Assembly: GCA_965223125.1 (NCBI GenBank)
Contig: OZ244984.1
Span: 1,488,001-1,552,000 of the forward strand
From: Pacificispira sp965223125
GTDB taxonomy: Bacteria > Pseudomonadota > Alphaproteobacteria > UBA8366 > Aestuariispiraceae
Length of the DNA stretch: 64,000 nucleotides
Reading direction: 5' to 3'
Under the pieces are notes generated by a model. That model saw nothing but the letters and a program-made list of their open reading frames with translations. It was not told where the DNA came from and did not search any database. Made by a program: the position numbers and the translations under genes. This document shows positions 44,430-52,121 of the stretch, in pieces. Positions within the stretch are counted from its first letter, which is position 1, and every line of letters begins with the position of its first letter.

Positions 44430-44741
44430 ATCCTGATGGTGATCTCCGACGGTGCGCCGGTCGATGATTCCACGCTGTCGGTCAATCCGGGCAATTACCT
44501 GGAACGGCATCTGCGCGACGTGATCGATTACATCGAGACCAAATCCCCGGTCCAGATCGTCGCCATCGGCATCGGCCACGACGTCACCCGCTATTACCGC
44601 CGCGCCGTCACCATCATCGATGTCGAGCAACTGGGCGGCACGATGATGGAGCAGCTCGCCGATCTGTTCGAGGACGAAAGCCAACTCCCCCGAGGCCGCC
44701 GCCGCGAAACCCGTCTGGAGCCCATCCGTGCTCGGCGATAA
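44430..44741 (+). pseudogene. Second copy of the 3' end of cobT (312 bp)
   Basis: Encodes the last 103 codons of CobT, from I-L-M-V-I-S-D-G to the stop, with no start region. It aligns without gaps to 40518-40829, with 26 mismatches (about 92% identity). Nearly all are third-position changes and they concentrate toward the stop. The DNA before 44430 is unrelated to cobT. The pattern matches an element that entered the 3' end of cobT and supplied a replacement end from a related genome. Which copy is original is not settled; this one is next to the native-looking terminator. Confidence 0.93.
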
Positions 44742-44905
44742 TCATCTCAGCCTGATAAGTTCTTGACATGTTCTGTTGAATTGTAAACTATTCGAACGGG
44801 AACGGGCCACAACTGTGCCTGAATTCCCTGTTCCGTATCCGTAAACCGACAAAGCCTGCCCCGAGAGCCGATTATCTTCGGCACTGATTATACTCCCACC
44901 CCATC
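44742..44905 (+). other. Gap after the cobT copy: possible promoter and transcript
   Basis: No open frame. TTGACA at 44763-44768 with TAAACT 15 bp further on is a weak promoter-like pair, and the strong terminator at 44906 follows about 120 bp later. Either a short RNA is made here or this is simply the original 3' untranslated region of cobT. Confidence 0.3.
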
Positions 44906-44943
44906 AAGCCGCTCCGATCCGCATCGGGGCGGCTTTTCTTTTG
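44906..44943 (+). terminator. Rho-independent terminator
   Basis: 13-bp stem AAGCCGCTCCGAT / ATCGGGGCGGCTT with one G-U pair and a 4-nt loop, followed by TTCTTTT. It lies 164 bp after the second cobT stop, and was probably the original cobT terminator. Confidence 0.85.
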
Positions 44944-44956
44944 AAAGGACCCCCTC

Positions 44957-46264
44957 ATGGGAACGACACACAGCGCCCCGATACCCTCCTCCGCCCGACG
45001 GAGTGACGATACTGATCTTACCGTCATCGATTTCGGTGCACCCGAACAACCCATTGCCAAGCAACCCTTTGCCAAACAGCCCTCAGCGAAGCAGCCACAG
45101 ACCAAATCCCCGCCTGCGACCCTCGCCTGGACAGCAGAGGAAGCCGCCGAATTGCAGCGCGAGGCCGATGCCCTGGCCAAGGTCGGTCGACACGACGACT
45201 ATCTGGACAATGCCCGACGCATCCTGGCGGAAGGCGACCCGCGCACGCCTGCGGAATACCGGGAAATCGCCCGACTGCATGCCAAGTCCCTCGGCCCTGC
45301 CGGCCACACCGAATCCCGCCGCCTCACCACCGCCCTGGACCGCGCCATCAATGAGACCGAGTCACTACGAGAACCGGCCTTGAAATCAGGACAGACACCG
45401 AACGTGGATCACGAGGCGGGAACTGGCATCGAATACGCAATGCGCCAGGAAAATCGTCATGGCACAGGTGGCGAGGAAACTGATCTTGATCAGCCTGCCA
45501 TACCTGCGGATTCAACCGTACCAAGCCCCGACGACCTGATGGGCACTGGATCACGCTATGTTGGGGATCCGCGCGAGGAGAATTTTGATTGGGAGCACAG
45601 TCTTGTAACCGAGTTGGTGAATCTCGGTGTAAACGAAGACGTTGCCGAAATCAGCGCCTTTCTGGTGGCTGCGTCGCCGATTGGAACTGTGGGAGATGTC
45701 CTTCAGGGCGTGCTCAATGCCGGACTTCATCTTGAAAAAGGTGATGGCGCTGCCGCACTGGCTGAACTGGGCAAAACCGGGATGAGTGTGGCCAAGATTA
45801 AGAAGGTCGAAAAATTCCTGAACAAGGGCGGTGAGTGGGTGGCAAAAGCATTGGGATCGGCAATACCCAAAACCGTCGCAAGCATGGCGGTAATTGATCT
45901 CGTAAAACAGGGACTGCCGAAGGATGTCGTGACCGAAGCCATAAACCGGGGGTTAAGTAAGGGCTTCAATCCGAGTGATGTCCTGGTCTATGGCTTCTAT
46001 TCCGGTCATGCGAAAATCACCGTGGGTAAAGCCGTGGACAAAATTATCGGGACAAACCAGAGCGGACTCACCAAGGCCATTGGAAAACTACCGACCAGCA
46101 AGCAAAAGGAAATCCGCGACTTCACCAAAAAGAAACTGATTCAGGCCGGGGCGTCATATCTGAAAGATGTTTCAGAGGAAGCACAAAGCAGGATGATTGA
46201 TACGGTACTGGACGAAATTTTCGATCCAGCCAGTCATGAAAATATCCCGCATCGCGTTGAGTAG
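44957..46264 (+). CDS. Unrecognised protein with pretoxin-like hydrophobic centre
   Basis: A 435-residue protein after an AAAGGA site. Residues 34-48 hold tandem A-K-Q-P repeats. A charged helical region (60-130) and a linker follow. The centre (about 235-270: A-A-S-P-I-G-T-V-G-D-V-L-Q, then L-H-L-E-K-G-D-G-A-A-A-L) recalls the G-x-x-G-D-x-x-x-G and G-D-x-x-x-A-A pattern of pretoxin regions in polymorphic toxins. The C-terminal 150 residues, where a toxin domain would be, are basic and helical with no known catalytic motif. No immunity gene is evident. There is no signal peptide. Confidence 0.65.
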   Translation: MGTTHSAPIPSSARRSDDTDLTVIDFGAPEQPIAKQPFAKQPSAKQPQTKSPPATLAWTAEEAAELQREADALAKVGRHDDYLDNARRILAEGDPRTPAEYREIARLHAKSLGPAGHTESRRLTTALDRAINETESLREPALKSGQTPNVDHEAGTGIEYAMRQENRHGTGGEETDLDQPAIPADSTVPSPDDLMGTGSRYVGDPREENFDWEHSLVTELVNLGVNEDVAEISAFLVAASPIGTVGDVLQGVLNAGLHLEKGDGAAALAELGKTGMSVAKIKKVEKFLNKGGEWVAKALGSAIPKTVASMAVIDLVKQGLPKDVVTEAINRGLSKGFNPSDVLVYGFYSGHAKITVGKAVDKIIGTNQSGLTKAIGKLPTSKQKEIRDFTKKKLIQAGASYLKDVSEEAQSRMIDTVLDEIFDPASHENIPHRVE

Positions 46265-46541
46265 CGCTGTGCAAAGACTGGCTGACAGATCGTCCATCCC
46301 AACCTGCTTTCATCACCAGCATCTGATCCTAACGTGAAACCCGCATAACATGGCATGGGCGCAGTCGGGGTTCTATCCGGCCTTGGCTGCGCTCAGTCCG
46401 ATTCATACATGCATGACTCACCATTGATGAGGCTCTCGTTAAAGCCGCTACCTTTATAGTCCGGATACTTGTTCCGGCTTTTCGGTCGTATTCCTGAATC
46501 TCCCGGGCGACGTCATAACCCATGGCTTCCAAGACATAGAG
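46265..46541. other. Non-coding or decayed stretch
   Basis: On the minus strand the frame of the decayed gene continues past its TAG (46542) as readable codons (L-E-A-M-G-Y-D-V-A-R-E-I-Q-E-Y) to about 46329, so part of this may be older coding sequence. Nothing else is seen. Confidence 0.35.
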
Positions 46542-47413
46542 CTATTCGAGTACGCTTACGACATAGTCCTTAACCTTATAGTCATGGATGATTTCCTTGA
46601 TCGCCGGGACATGCAGACAGGTTGCCGCCATCATCATATAGATGGACCAATACTCCGGCTCCGTGCGGGGAATCATCCCATCACGGATCAGCAGCCGTGT
46701 TGATATTGAGCTTCGGCTGACTTGGTTGTCGGCAATAGAATCGAACTGACGAAGGAATTCGCCTGTGGCGGACGGTCTGGTGGTAAGGTGCTGCCCCCGC
46801 CTTTAGCGAGATCGACCAGAAAGCGGATACGGCTGTCCTTTACGGCCAGGCGTTCCTTGATCCATCCCGCGATCCGTCGGGCATAATCCGGCAATGGATA
46901 GCCCAATACCGGCGTCAACGTCTCGAAATATGGGTGATCGTAGCGTGAAAAATCTGCCAGCAGACCGATATCGAAAAATGTCCGCGCCTTTTCGCGATCC
47001 AGCGCCGCGCCGAAACCGTGCCAGTATCGCCAGGCAAGCTCGGTATTCTCGCGTGCTTTCGGAACTATGTCCCGAATAAAGGATTCGAAATAGCGCGTTC
47101 CCCATTCGGGATTGAACGATGCGCACAATGCCCGATCCTGCATATGCAGGCTGATTGTCGGGATGACGTTGATTTCAGATGCCAATCGCTCGGGGTTCTG
47201 TCCACCCGGCTTTAAAAACTGGGCCATTTCCAAAGCTTTGGTACAATCGCCATCCATTGCATTCCGGAGCGCCTCACGGACAATATCGAAGCCTCCCAGC
47301 GGTTCCAGATCGAATGTTTTCGGCATCGGTCCAGAATGGACCTCCTCCGCCCATGTCGTGGGCGTCAAGGCAATACTGACCAAAGGCAGCAGAATAAGAG
47401 AAAGAAATCGCAT
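46542..47413 (-). pseudogene. Secreted Sel1-like protein gene with a 3' frameshift
   Basis: ATG 47413 begins a signal peptide (F-L-S-L-I-L-L-P-L-V-S-I-A-L) and a soluble protein with a Sel1-like segment (W-R-Y-W-H-G-F-G-A-A-L-D-R-E-K-A). In the present frame it ends at 46688 with a proline-rich, implausible tail. Adding one base to the C5 run (46794-46798; G5 in the coding strand) moves it into a frame that reads sensibly: T-G-E-F-L-R-Q-F-D-S-I-A-D-N, then R-D-G-M-I-P-R-T-E-P-E-Y-W, ending at TAG 46542 for about 290 residues. A recent frameshift or a sequencing error in the run are both possible. Confidence 0.6.
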
Positions 47414-47604
47414 AGATCGAATTTTCTGTGTGTTTTGTTTTAGTGTCAACACCGAGACTGATAGAAACGAGGGGGGACACAACCCAATCTCTCCCTGACC
47501 CGCCATACCGTGTCTGTCGGGTGCGCAAGGATTTGCAAGCCGGGGTTCATATGCTAGGGAAGCGGGTCATTCAGCATCACTGAAAAGGATGGTCTTTCCC
47601 CACC

Positions 47605-48561
47605 ATGCGGAACTATCTGGATTTCGAACAACCGATAGCCGACCTCGAGGGCAAGATCGAGGAACTCCGCCATCTGGCGGATGACGGCGAGGTCAATATC
47701 GCCGATGAGGTCACGCGCCTGCAGGCCAAGGCCGACCGGTTGCTGCGGCAGACCTATCAGAAACTCTCCCCCTGGCAGAAGGTGCAGGTCGCTCGGCATC
47801 CAGACCGCCCGCATTTCTGCGACTATGTCGCCGGGCTGATCACCGATTATATCCCGCTGGCCGGCGACCGCGCCTTTGCCGATGACAAGGCGATCCAGGG
47901 CGGTATCGGGCGGTTTCGCGGTCAGGCCGTCGTCATTCTGGGTCATGAGAAGGGCGCGGATACGACCGGGCGGGTGAAGCACAATTTTGGCATGGCGCGG
48001 CCCGAAGGCTATCGCAAGGCGATCCGCCTGATGGAACTGGCCGACCGTTTCGGCCTGCCGGTGATCACGCTGGTCGATACGCCCGGTGCCTATCCCGGCG
48101 TCGGTGCCGAGGAGCGCGGCCAGGCCGAGGCCATCGCGCGGTCCATCGAAACCTGCCTGCGCCTCGACAGCCCGATTGTCTCTCTGGTGATCGGCGAGGG
48201 CGGTTCCGGCGGTGCCATCGCGATTGCGGCAGCGGATGCGGTGCTGATGCTGGAACATTCGGTCTATTCGGTGATTTCACCGGAGGGATGCGCCGCGATC
48301 CTCTGGGATTCCTCCGATCAGGCCAGCGCCATGGCGGAAGCCTTGAAACTGACGGCGGAGGATCTGAAGGAACTGTCCTGCATTGACGGGATCATTCCGG
48401 AGCCGCTGGGCGGGGCGCATCGCAACCGCACCCAGACGATGCAGGCAACGGGCGACGCCATCGCCGAGGCCCTGACCCGGCTCACCCCGCTGGAACCGGT
48501 GGCCCTGCGCAAGGCTCGACGCGAGAAATATATCGCCATCGGTCGCGAAGGCCTGGTCTGA
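47605..48561 (+). CDS. accA: Acetyl-CoA carboxylase carboxyltransferase alpha subunit
   Basis: A 318-residue AccA, which with AccD moves the carboxyl group from biotin to acetyl-CoA for fatty acid synthesis. Family blocks: Y-L-D-F-E-Q-P-I-A-D-L at the N-terminus, H-P-D-R-P-H-F, V-D-T-P-G-A-Y-P-G-V-G-A-E-E-R-G-Q and G-E-G-G-S-G-G-A-I-A-I. It ends the accessory region on its left and resumes normal high-GC DNA. Confidence 0.97.
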   Translation: MRNYLDFEQPIADLEGKIEELRHLADDGEVNIADEVTRLQAKADRLLRQTYQKLSPWQKVQVARHPDRPHFCDYVAGLITDYIPLAGDRAFADDKAIQGGIGRFRGQAVVILGHEKGADTTGRVKHNFGMARPEGYRKAIRLMELADRFGLPVITLVDTPGAYPGVGAEERGQAEAIARSIETCLRLDSPIVSLVIGEGGSGGAIAIAAADAVLMLEHSVYSVISPEGCAAILWDSSDQASAMAEALKLTAEDLKELSCIDGIIPEPLGGAHRNRTQTMQATGDAIAEALTRLTPLEPVALRKARREKYIAIGREGLV

Positions 48562-48589
48562 AACCCCGGATACCGAACCTGACGTCGCT

Positions 48590-49021
48590 CTACCCGAGCC
48601 GCTCCAGAAAATCCAGCAGCAGTCGGCGTTCCTCCGGATCGAGGGGGGCGAGGGTCCGGGCGGAGACGGCCTTTGCACTTGGAACCAGGAATTGCGCCAA
48701 AGCCTTCCCCTCGTCAGTGATCGACAGGACGGTGCGGCGACGGTCGGTGCGGTCGGGCATGCGGCTGACTAGACCGCGTTCCTGAAGGCGGCGGATCACA
48801 CCCTGAACGGTGGCCGGGTCCATCGCCGCGAGACGTCCCAGATGGTTCTGCGACATCGGCCCCTCATCATGCAGGCGCATCAAGGCGGCGAACTGCATCG
48901 GCGTCAGTGCCTTGTCCTCCAGCGTTTCCTGAAAGATCGCACTGGCCCGCTGATGCGCCCGCCGCAGCAGATGGCCGATCTGCTGTTCAACGCGATAGGG
49001 CGGGTCCTCCGCCTTGGTCAT
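48590..49021 (-). CDS. MarR-family transcriptional regulator
   Basis: A 143-residue winged-helix regulator with L-T-P-M-Q-F-A-A-L-M-R-L and the recognition part V-Q-G-V-I-R-R-L-Q-E-R-G-L-V, then the wing D-R-T-D-R-R-R-T-V-L-S-I-T. Its ATG overlaps the stop of the EamA transporter gene (ATGA), so it is co-transcribed with it and may control it. Confidence 0.92.
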   Translation of the reverse strand: MTKAEDPPYRVEQQIGHLLRRAHQRASAIFQETLEDKALTPMQFAALMRLHDEGPMSQNHLGRLAAMDPATVQGVIRRLQERGLVSRMPDRTDRRRTVLSITDEGKALAQFLVPSAKAVSARTLAPLDPEERRLLLDFLERLG

Positions 49022-49944
49022 CCCGCTGTTTCCTCAACCGCTGCCGCCGGTTTAGCCGATTTCTTCGCTGTCGCGGGCCAGTTTACCAACAGGATTCCGA
49101 TGGCGACCGGGATAAGTCCGGTAATGTCGGTGACGGAGATCGGTTCCGACAGGACCAGCCATGCAATCAGCATCGCGATTCCCGGATTGAGGAAGTGGAA
49201 AGCGCTGGCTGCCCCGGCTCCCGCCTCCCGGATCAGCGCAAACCAAAGCATCAGCGCGGCAAAGGTCATGATGATCGCGGTATAGGCCTGAGTCCACACG
49301 AAGGTCCAGCCAACGACGATGTCTCCGGCGTTTTCCGTCATCAGGGCCAGTGGCAGCAGCACAACAGAGGCCGACAGCGCCTGTACCGCGTTCATCGCCA
49401 GCGGATCCGCATGGGCTCCACGCTTCTTGTAGAGGACGGTGCCGCAGGCGAGACAGATCATGCCGATTGTCGCGAGCCCGAGCCCGACCGGGTCGTCGAT
49501 CTGAACCTCGCCATCCAGGCGATGCCAGAGGATGAACCAGGCCCCCGCCGTCCCCAGCGCCAGACCAGCCACCTTGCGCACCGTCAGTGGTTCGCTCAGG
49601 ATCGGCCAGGCCAGCGCGGCGGTGACCAGCGGCATCAGGCTGGCGATCAGCGCGACCATGCTGGTCGATGTCGACTGGAAGGCGATGAAGCAGAGGCCGA
49701 GATAGGCGGCATTGTTCAGAATGCCGAGCCAGATCGCGGTCCAGTTATCCCGTCTGTTGGTGGGGAACCCCTTGCGCATATAAGCCAGCACCGCCCACAT
49801 CACCAGAAAGGCAATGCCGAAGCGGATGGTCAGGAACCAGAGCGGCGGGGCGGTGCCGACCGCGAATTTCCCGACGGTGAAGGCAGAACTCCACAGCACG
49901 CAGAAAGAGATGCCCAGAAGGTAAACCTTGAAATTGATTCGCAT
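49018..49944 (-). CDS. EamA/DMT-family transporter
   Basis: A 308-residue membrane protein with ten hydrophobic segments in two EamA repeats (first about 8-140, second about 155-285), the drug/metabolite exporter layout. A-L-P/N-A-A-Y-L-G-L-C and E-P-I-S-V-T-D-I-T-G are typical. A short Lys/Ala-rich tail follows. It is coupled to a MarR regulator, which suggests export of a small organic compound. Substrate unknown. Confidence 0.9.
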   Translation of the reverse strand: MRINFKVYLLGISFCVLWSSAFTVGKFAVGTAPPLWFLTIRFGIAFLVMWAVLAYMRKGFPTNRRDNWTAIWLGILNNAAYLGLCFIAFQSTSTSMVALIASLMPLVTAALAWPILSEPLTVRKVAGLALGTAGAWFILWHRLDGEVQIDDPVGLGLATIGMICLACGTVLYKKRGAHADPLAMNAVQALSASVVLLPLALMTENAGDIVVGWTFVWTQAYTAIIMTFAALMLWFALIREAGAGAASAFHFLNPGIAMLIAWLVLSEPISVTDITGLIPVAIGILLVNWPATAKKSAKPAAAVEETAG

Positions 49945-49950
49945 ATCGCC

Positions 49951-50274
49951 CTATCGCTTCAATCGCATGCGCCAAACGCCCTTGAAGTCATCCGGATTGA
50001 CAACTTCTCCCCTTCGCAGGATCTCGATCCGTCCGACCCGGGCCAGAAAAATCGCCTGTTCCTTCACGGCCCGCTGGTAGCGGCGGTAGAGGTCGCGCCC
50101 GTCGGTCGGTCGGCGACGCAACTCGGCATAGGCCCGCGCGACATCGTCCGGGGCCGCGCTCTTGCCCTGCGGCAGCGCCGCCAGTTGCTCGAGAAGGACC
50201 ACGGCAACCGGGTCCAGCGGGGCGGGGGGTTTGGACGCGCCGGTTTCAGGCACATCCTGCTCGTCATCAGTCAA
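49951..50274 (-). CDS. DUF3253 family protein
   Basis: A 107-residue protein. The DUF3253 signature is clear at the C-terminus: I-F-L-A-R-V-G-R-I-E-I-L-R-R-G-E and D-F-K-G-V-W-R-M-R, a small winged-helix-like fold. A disordered, proline-rich start precedes it. It lies 6 bp upstream of the EamA gene and overlaps the next upstream gene by 4 bp. Function unknown. Confidence 0.82.
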   Translation of the reverse strand: MTDDEQDVPETGASKPPAPLDPVAVVLLEQLAALPQGKSAAPDDVARAYAELRRRPTDGRDLYRRYQRAVKEQAIFLARVGRIEILRRGEVVNPDDFKGVWRMRLKR

Positions 50275-50576
50275 CGGGAACTATCCTCTTCAATCGGAAA
50301 GGCCAGGCGATAGTCACCCCCGGCATGGACTGGATCAACCGGGCGGCCGCTGCGGGTCGCCCGGACGACGCGCCTGTTCACCAGTATCTGCGCCGCCTCG
50401 TCAATCATGCGGTGGTCCATATCGCGCTGGGTGGCGGAATTCAAGTATGTGTAGAGATGCATGGCATTCACTGCGCCATGCCCGTTCAGATGACTGAGGA
50501 TCTGATCCTGCACCGATTCCGTTGTCAACATGCCCCGAGTTGATAGAAACCGCCGCAAAAACCTGGAAAACGACAT
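50271..50576 (-). CDS. Hypothetical protein, possible winged-helix, 101 residues
   Basis: ATG 50576 follows a GGGAGCGGG stretch. The protein begins basic (S-R-F-L-R-R-F-L) and carries Q-D-Q-I-L-S-H-L-N-G-H-G and then Y-L-N-S-A-T-Q-R-D-M-D-H-R-M, which could be a helix-turn-helix unit, then R-V-V-R-A-T-R-S-G-R. The stop overlaps the DUF3253 start. A longer frame upstream has the look of shadow translation. No family recognised. Confidence 0.6.
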   Translation of the reverse strand: MSFSRFLRRFLSTRGMLTTESVQDQILSHLNGHGAVNAMHLYTYLNSATQRDMDHRMIDEAAQILVNRRVVRATRSGRPVDPVHAGGDYRLAFPIEEDSSR

Positions 50577-50675
50577 TGGATCCCGCTCCCAACCCCATAT
50601 CCGCACGGGGATCGAGGCCCACCCCCCGACAGATCGACTATGGACGGCACTGCACAGCTTGTCCATATTAGGGCC

Positions 50676-51377
50676 ATGACACAGAGCCTCATAACACTTG
50701 TGATCGCGATGACGTTTTTCGTCAGCAGCCATTTCGTGATGGCCAGCCTGCCGGTTCGTGCCTTTGTCATCGGCAGGATCGGCGAAACCGGGCATCGGGC
50801 TCTGTTCTCGGGCGTTTCCATTGCCAGCCTGATCTGGATGCTGCTGTCCTTTGGCGATGCGCGATACGACACGATACCCCTCTGGGATCACAGCCCGGCC
50901 CTGTCCATGATCCCGGTGCTGCTGCTGCCGATCACCTGCATTCTGGTCGTCTGTTCCCTGACATCCCGCCTGCCGACCGCCGTCGGCGGGGAGCGCCTGG
51001 CACAGGAGCCGCGACCGACCGCCGGGATCATGACAATCACCCGCCATCCGATGCTGGTCGGGTTTGCGCTCTGGGCCATCGCACATATCCCGGCGAATGG
51101 TGACACGGCATCCGTGGTTCTGTTTGGCGGAATCCTGATCCTCTGTGTCGGCGGGATGCTGCATATCGACCACCGCCGACGGCATATGCTGGGGGGGGCC
51201 TGGGGGCCGATTGCCCTGACCACCGCAGTGATCCCGTTCCAGGCGGCTATTCAGGGCAGAACATCCGTGGACTGGGCCGGGATTGGCCTGTGGCGCGTCG
51301 CACTGGGGCTGGTGCTCTATGGCATCCTGCTATACGCCCATCCCTGGATCGCGGGCGTCGCCGTACTGCCACATTGA
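50676..51377 (+). CDS. NnrU-family membrane protein
   Basis: About 233 residues, with six hydrophobic segments. The NnrU pattern is H-F-V-M-A-S-L-P-V-R near the start and T-R-H-P-M-L-V-G-F-A-L-W-A in the second half, a motif shared with isoprenylcysteine-methyltransferase-like proteins. NnrU was first linked to nitric-oxide reduction in denitrifiers, but many members occur without such genes, as here. ATG 50676 is preferred; the frame starts at 50640. Confidence 0.88.
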   Translation: MTQSLITLVIAMTFFVSSHFVMASLPVRAFVIGRIGETGHRALFSGVSIASLIWMLLSFGDARYDTIPLWDHSPALSMIPVLLLPITCILVVCSLTSRLPTAVGGERLAQEPRPTAGIMTITRHPMLVGFALWAIAHIPANGDTASVVLFGGILILCVGGMLHIDHRRRHMLGGAWGPIALTTAVIPFQAAIQGRTSVDWAGIGLWRVALGLVLYGILLYAHPWIAGVAVLPH

Positions 51378-51381
51378 ATTA

Positions 51382-51645
51382 TCACAGACCACCAATCCGA
51401 ATGGCGTAATAAACGATTCCGAAGGCCAGGCCGCCGATAATGAGAGCAAGGCATGTCATCAGAACCGGGTTCGACCCGCGATCCGATTCCTTGCCTCCGC
51501 CGCCGTCACCCGACAGTTCCTTTTCGATTACCCTGATCCGGCGGCTGAGCTTCACGGCGGCTGCATCCCGCTGATCGGGAACCGAGCGCAGCATCGTTTG
51601 CAGGCGTTCCAATTCCTGCTGCGCTTCCTGCGACGACCGTGTCAT
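51382..51645 (-). CDS. Small coiled-coil, tail-anchored membrane protein
   Basis: An 87-residue protein: residues 5-45 are charged and heptad-like (Q-E-A-Q-Q-E-L-E-R-L-Q-T-M-L), followed by a glycine-rich linker and a single membrane helix (V-L-M-T-C-L-A-L-I-I-G-G-L-A-F-G-I-V-Y-Y) at the C-terminus. No family recognised. It is convergent with the NnrU gene, with 4 bp between stops. Confidence 0.65.
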   Translation of the reverse strand: MTRSSQEAQQELERLQTMLRSVPDQRDAAAVKLSRRIRVIEKELSGDGGGGKESDRGSNPVLMTCLALIIGGLAFGIVYYAIRIGGL

Positions 51646-51741
51646 ATCCGATAATCTCCTGATTGCAGCCTAGTTTTCCATTCATTATCCTGTATGTAAC
51701 AGGATTTACTTACAAATGGAATGGGGCGACGGGAACGGATC

Positions 51742-52029
51742 ATGACAACAGCACCGGCAATCAAGACGGAACACGATTTCATCGAAGCGGCCCACTCCGC
51801 GGGATATTCGGAACCAGTCGAGAAATCCCTGGAACCGGGGCGGTTCAATGCCACCCATACCCATGACGTGGACCTGTATCTCTATATCCGCGAAGGCCAG
51901 TTGACCGTCGGCGCAGCGGACTGGCAGAAGACCTGCGGGCCAGGCGACACGGTAGAGGTCCTGTCCATCGAGGAACACACCGAAAACGCAGGCCCCGAAG
52001 GCGCATCCTTCCTGGTCTGCCGCCGGTAA
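51742..52029 (+). CDS. Cupin-domain protein
   Basis: A 95-residue single-domain cupin. The first cupin motif is T-H-T-H-D-V-D-L-Y-L-Y-I-R-E-G (two His and acidic residues to bind metal), and the second, C-G-P-G-D-T-V-E-V-L-S-I-E-E-H-T-E, supplies a further His. Substrate unknown. The start at 51742 is chosen over 51721 for family length. Directly behind it lies a copy of the gyrB 3' end. Confidence 0.8.
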   Translation: MTTAPAIKTEHDFIEAAHSAGYSEPVEKSLEPGRFNATHTHDVDLYLYIREGQLTVGAADWQKTCGPGDTVEVLSIEEHTENAGPEGASFLVCRR

Positions 52030-52036
52030 AAAACGA

Positions 52037-52092
52037 CCCTACACATCCAGACTGGCGACTCTGAGAGCGTTTTCCTGGATGAATTCTCGGCG
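52037..52092 (-). pseudogene. Remnant of a second gyrB 3' end (56 bp)
   Basis: Aligns without gaps to 53665-53720, the end of gyrB, with 49 of 56 positions equal. Read on the minus strand it encodes R-R-E-F-I-Q-E-N-A-L-R-V-A-S-L-D-V and stop, against K and N at the two variable positions in the intact gene. It marks the far side of an inserted segment holding one orphan gene. Confidence 0.88.
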
Positions 52093-52121
52093 ATGACTGA
52101 GGAACCACCCGTCGCAGTCGC

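Noticed and set aside
46329..46532. Separate 67-codon minus-strand gene
   Set aside because: It is in frame with the decayed gene past its stop and has no start signal; better seen as leftover coding sequence.
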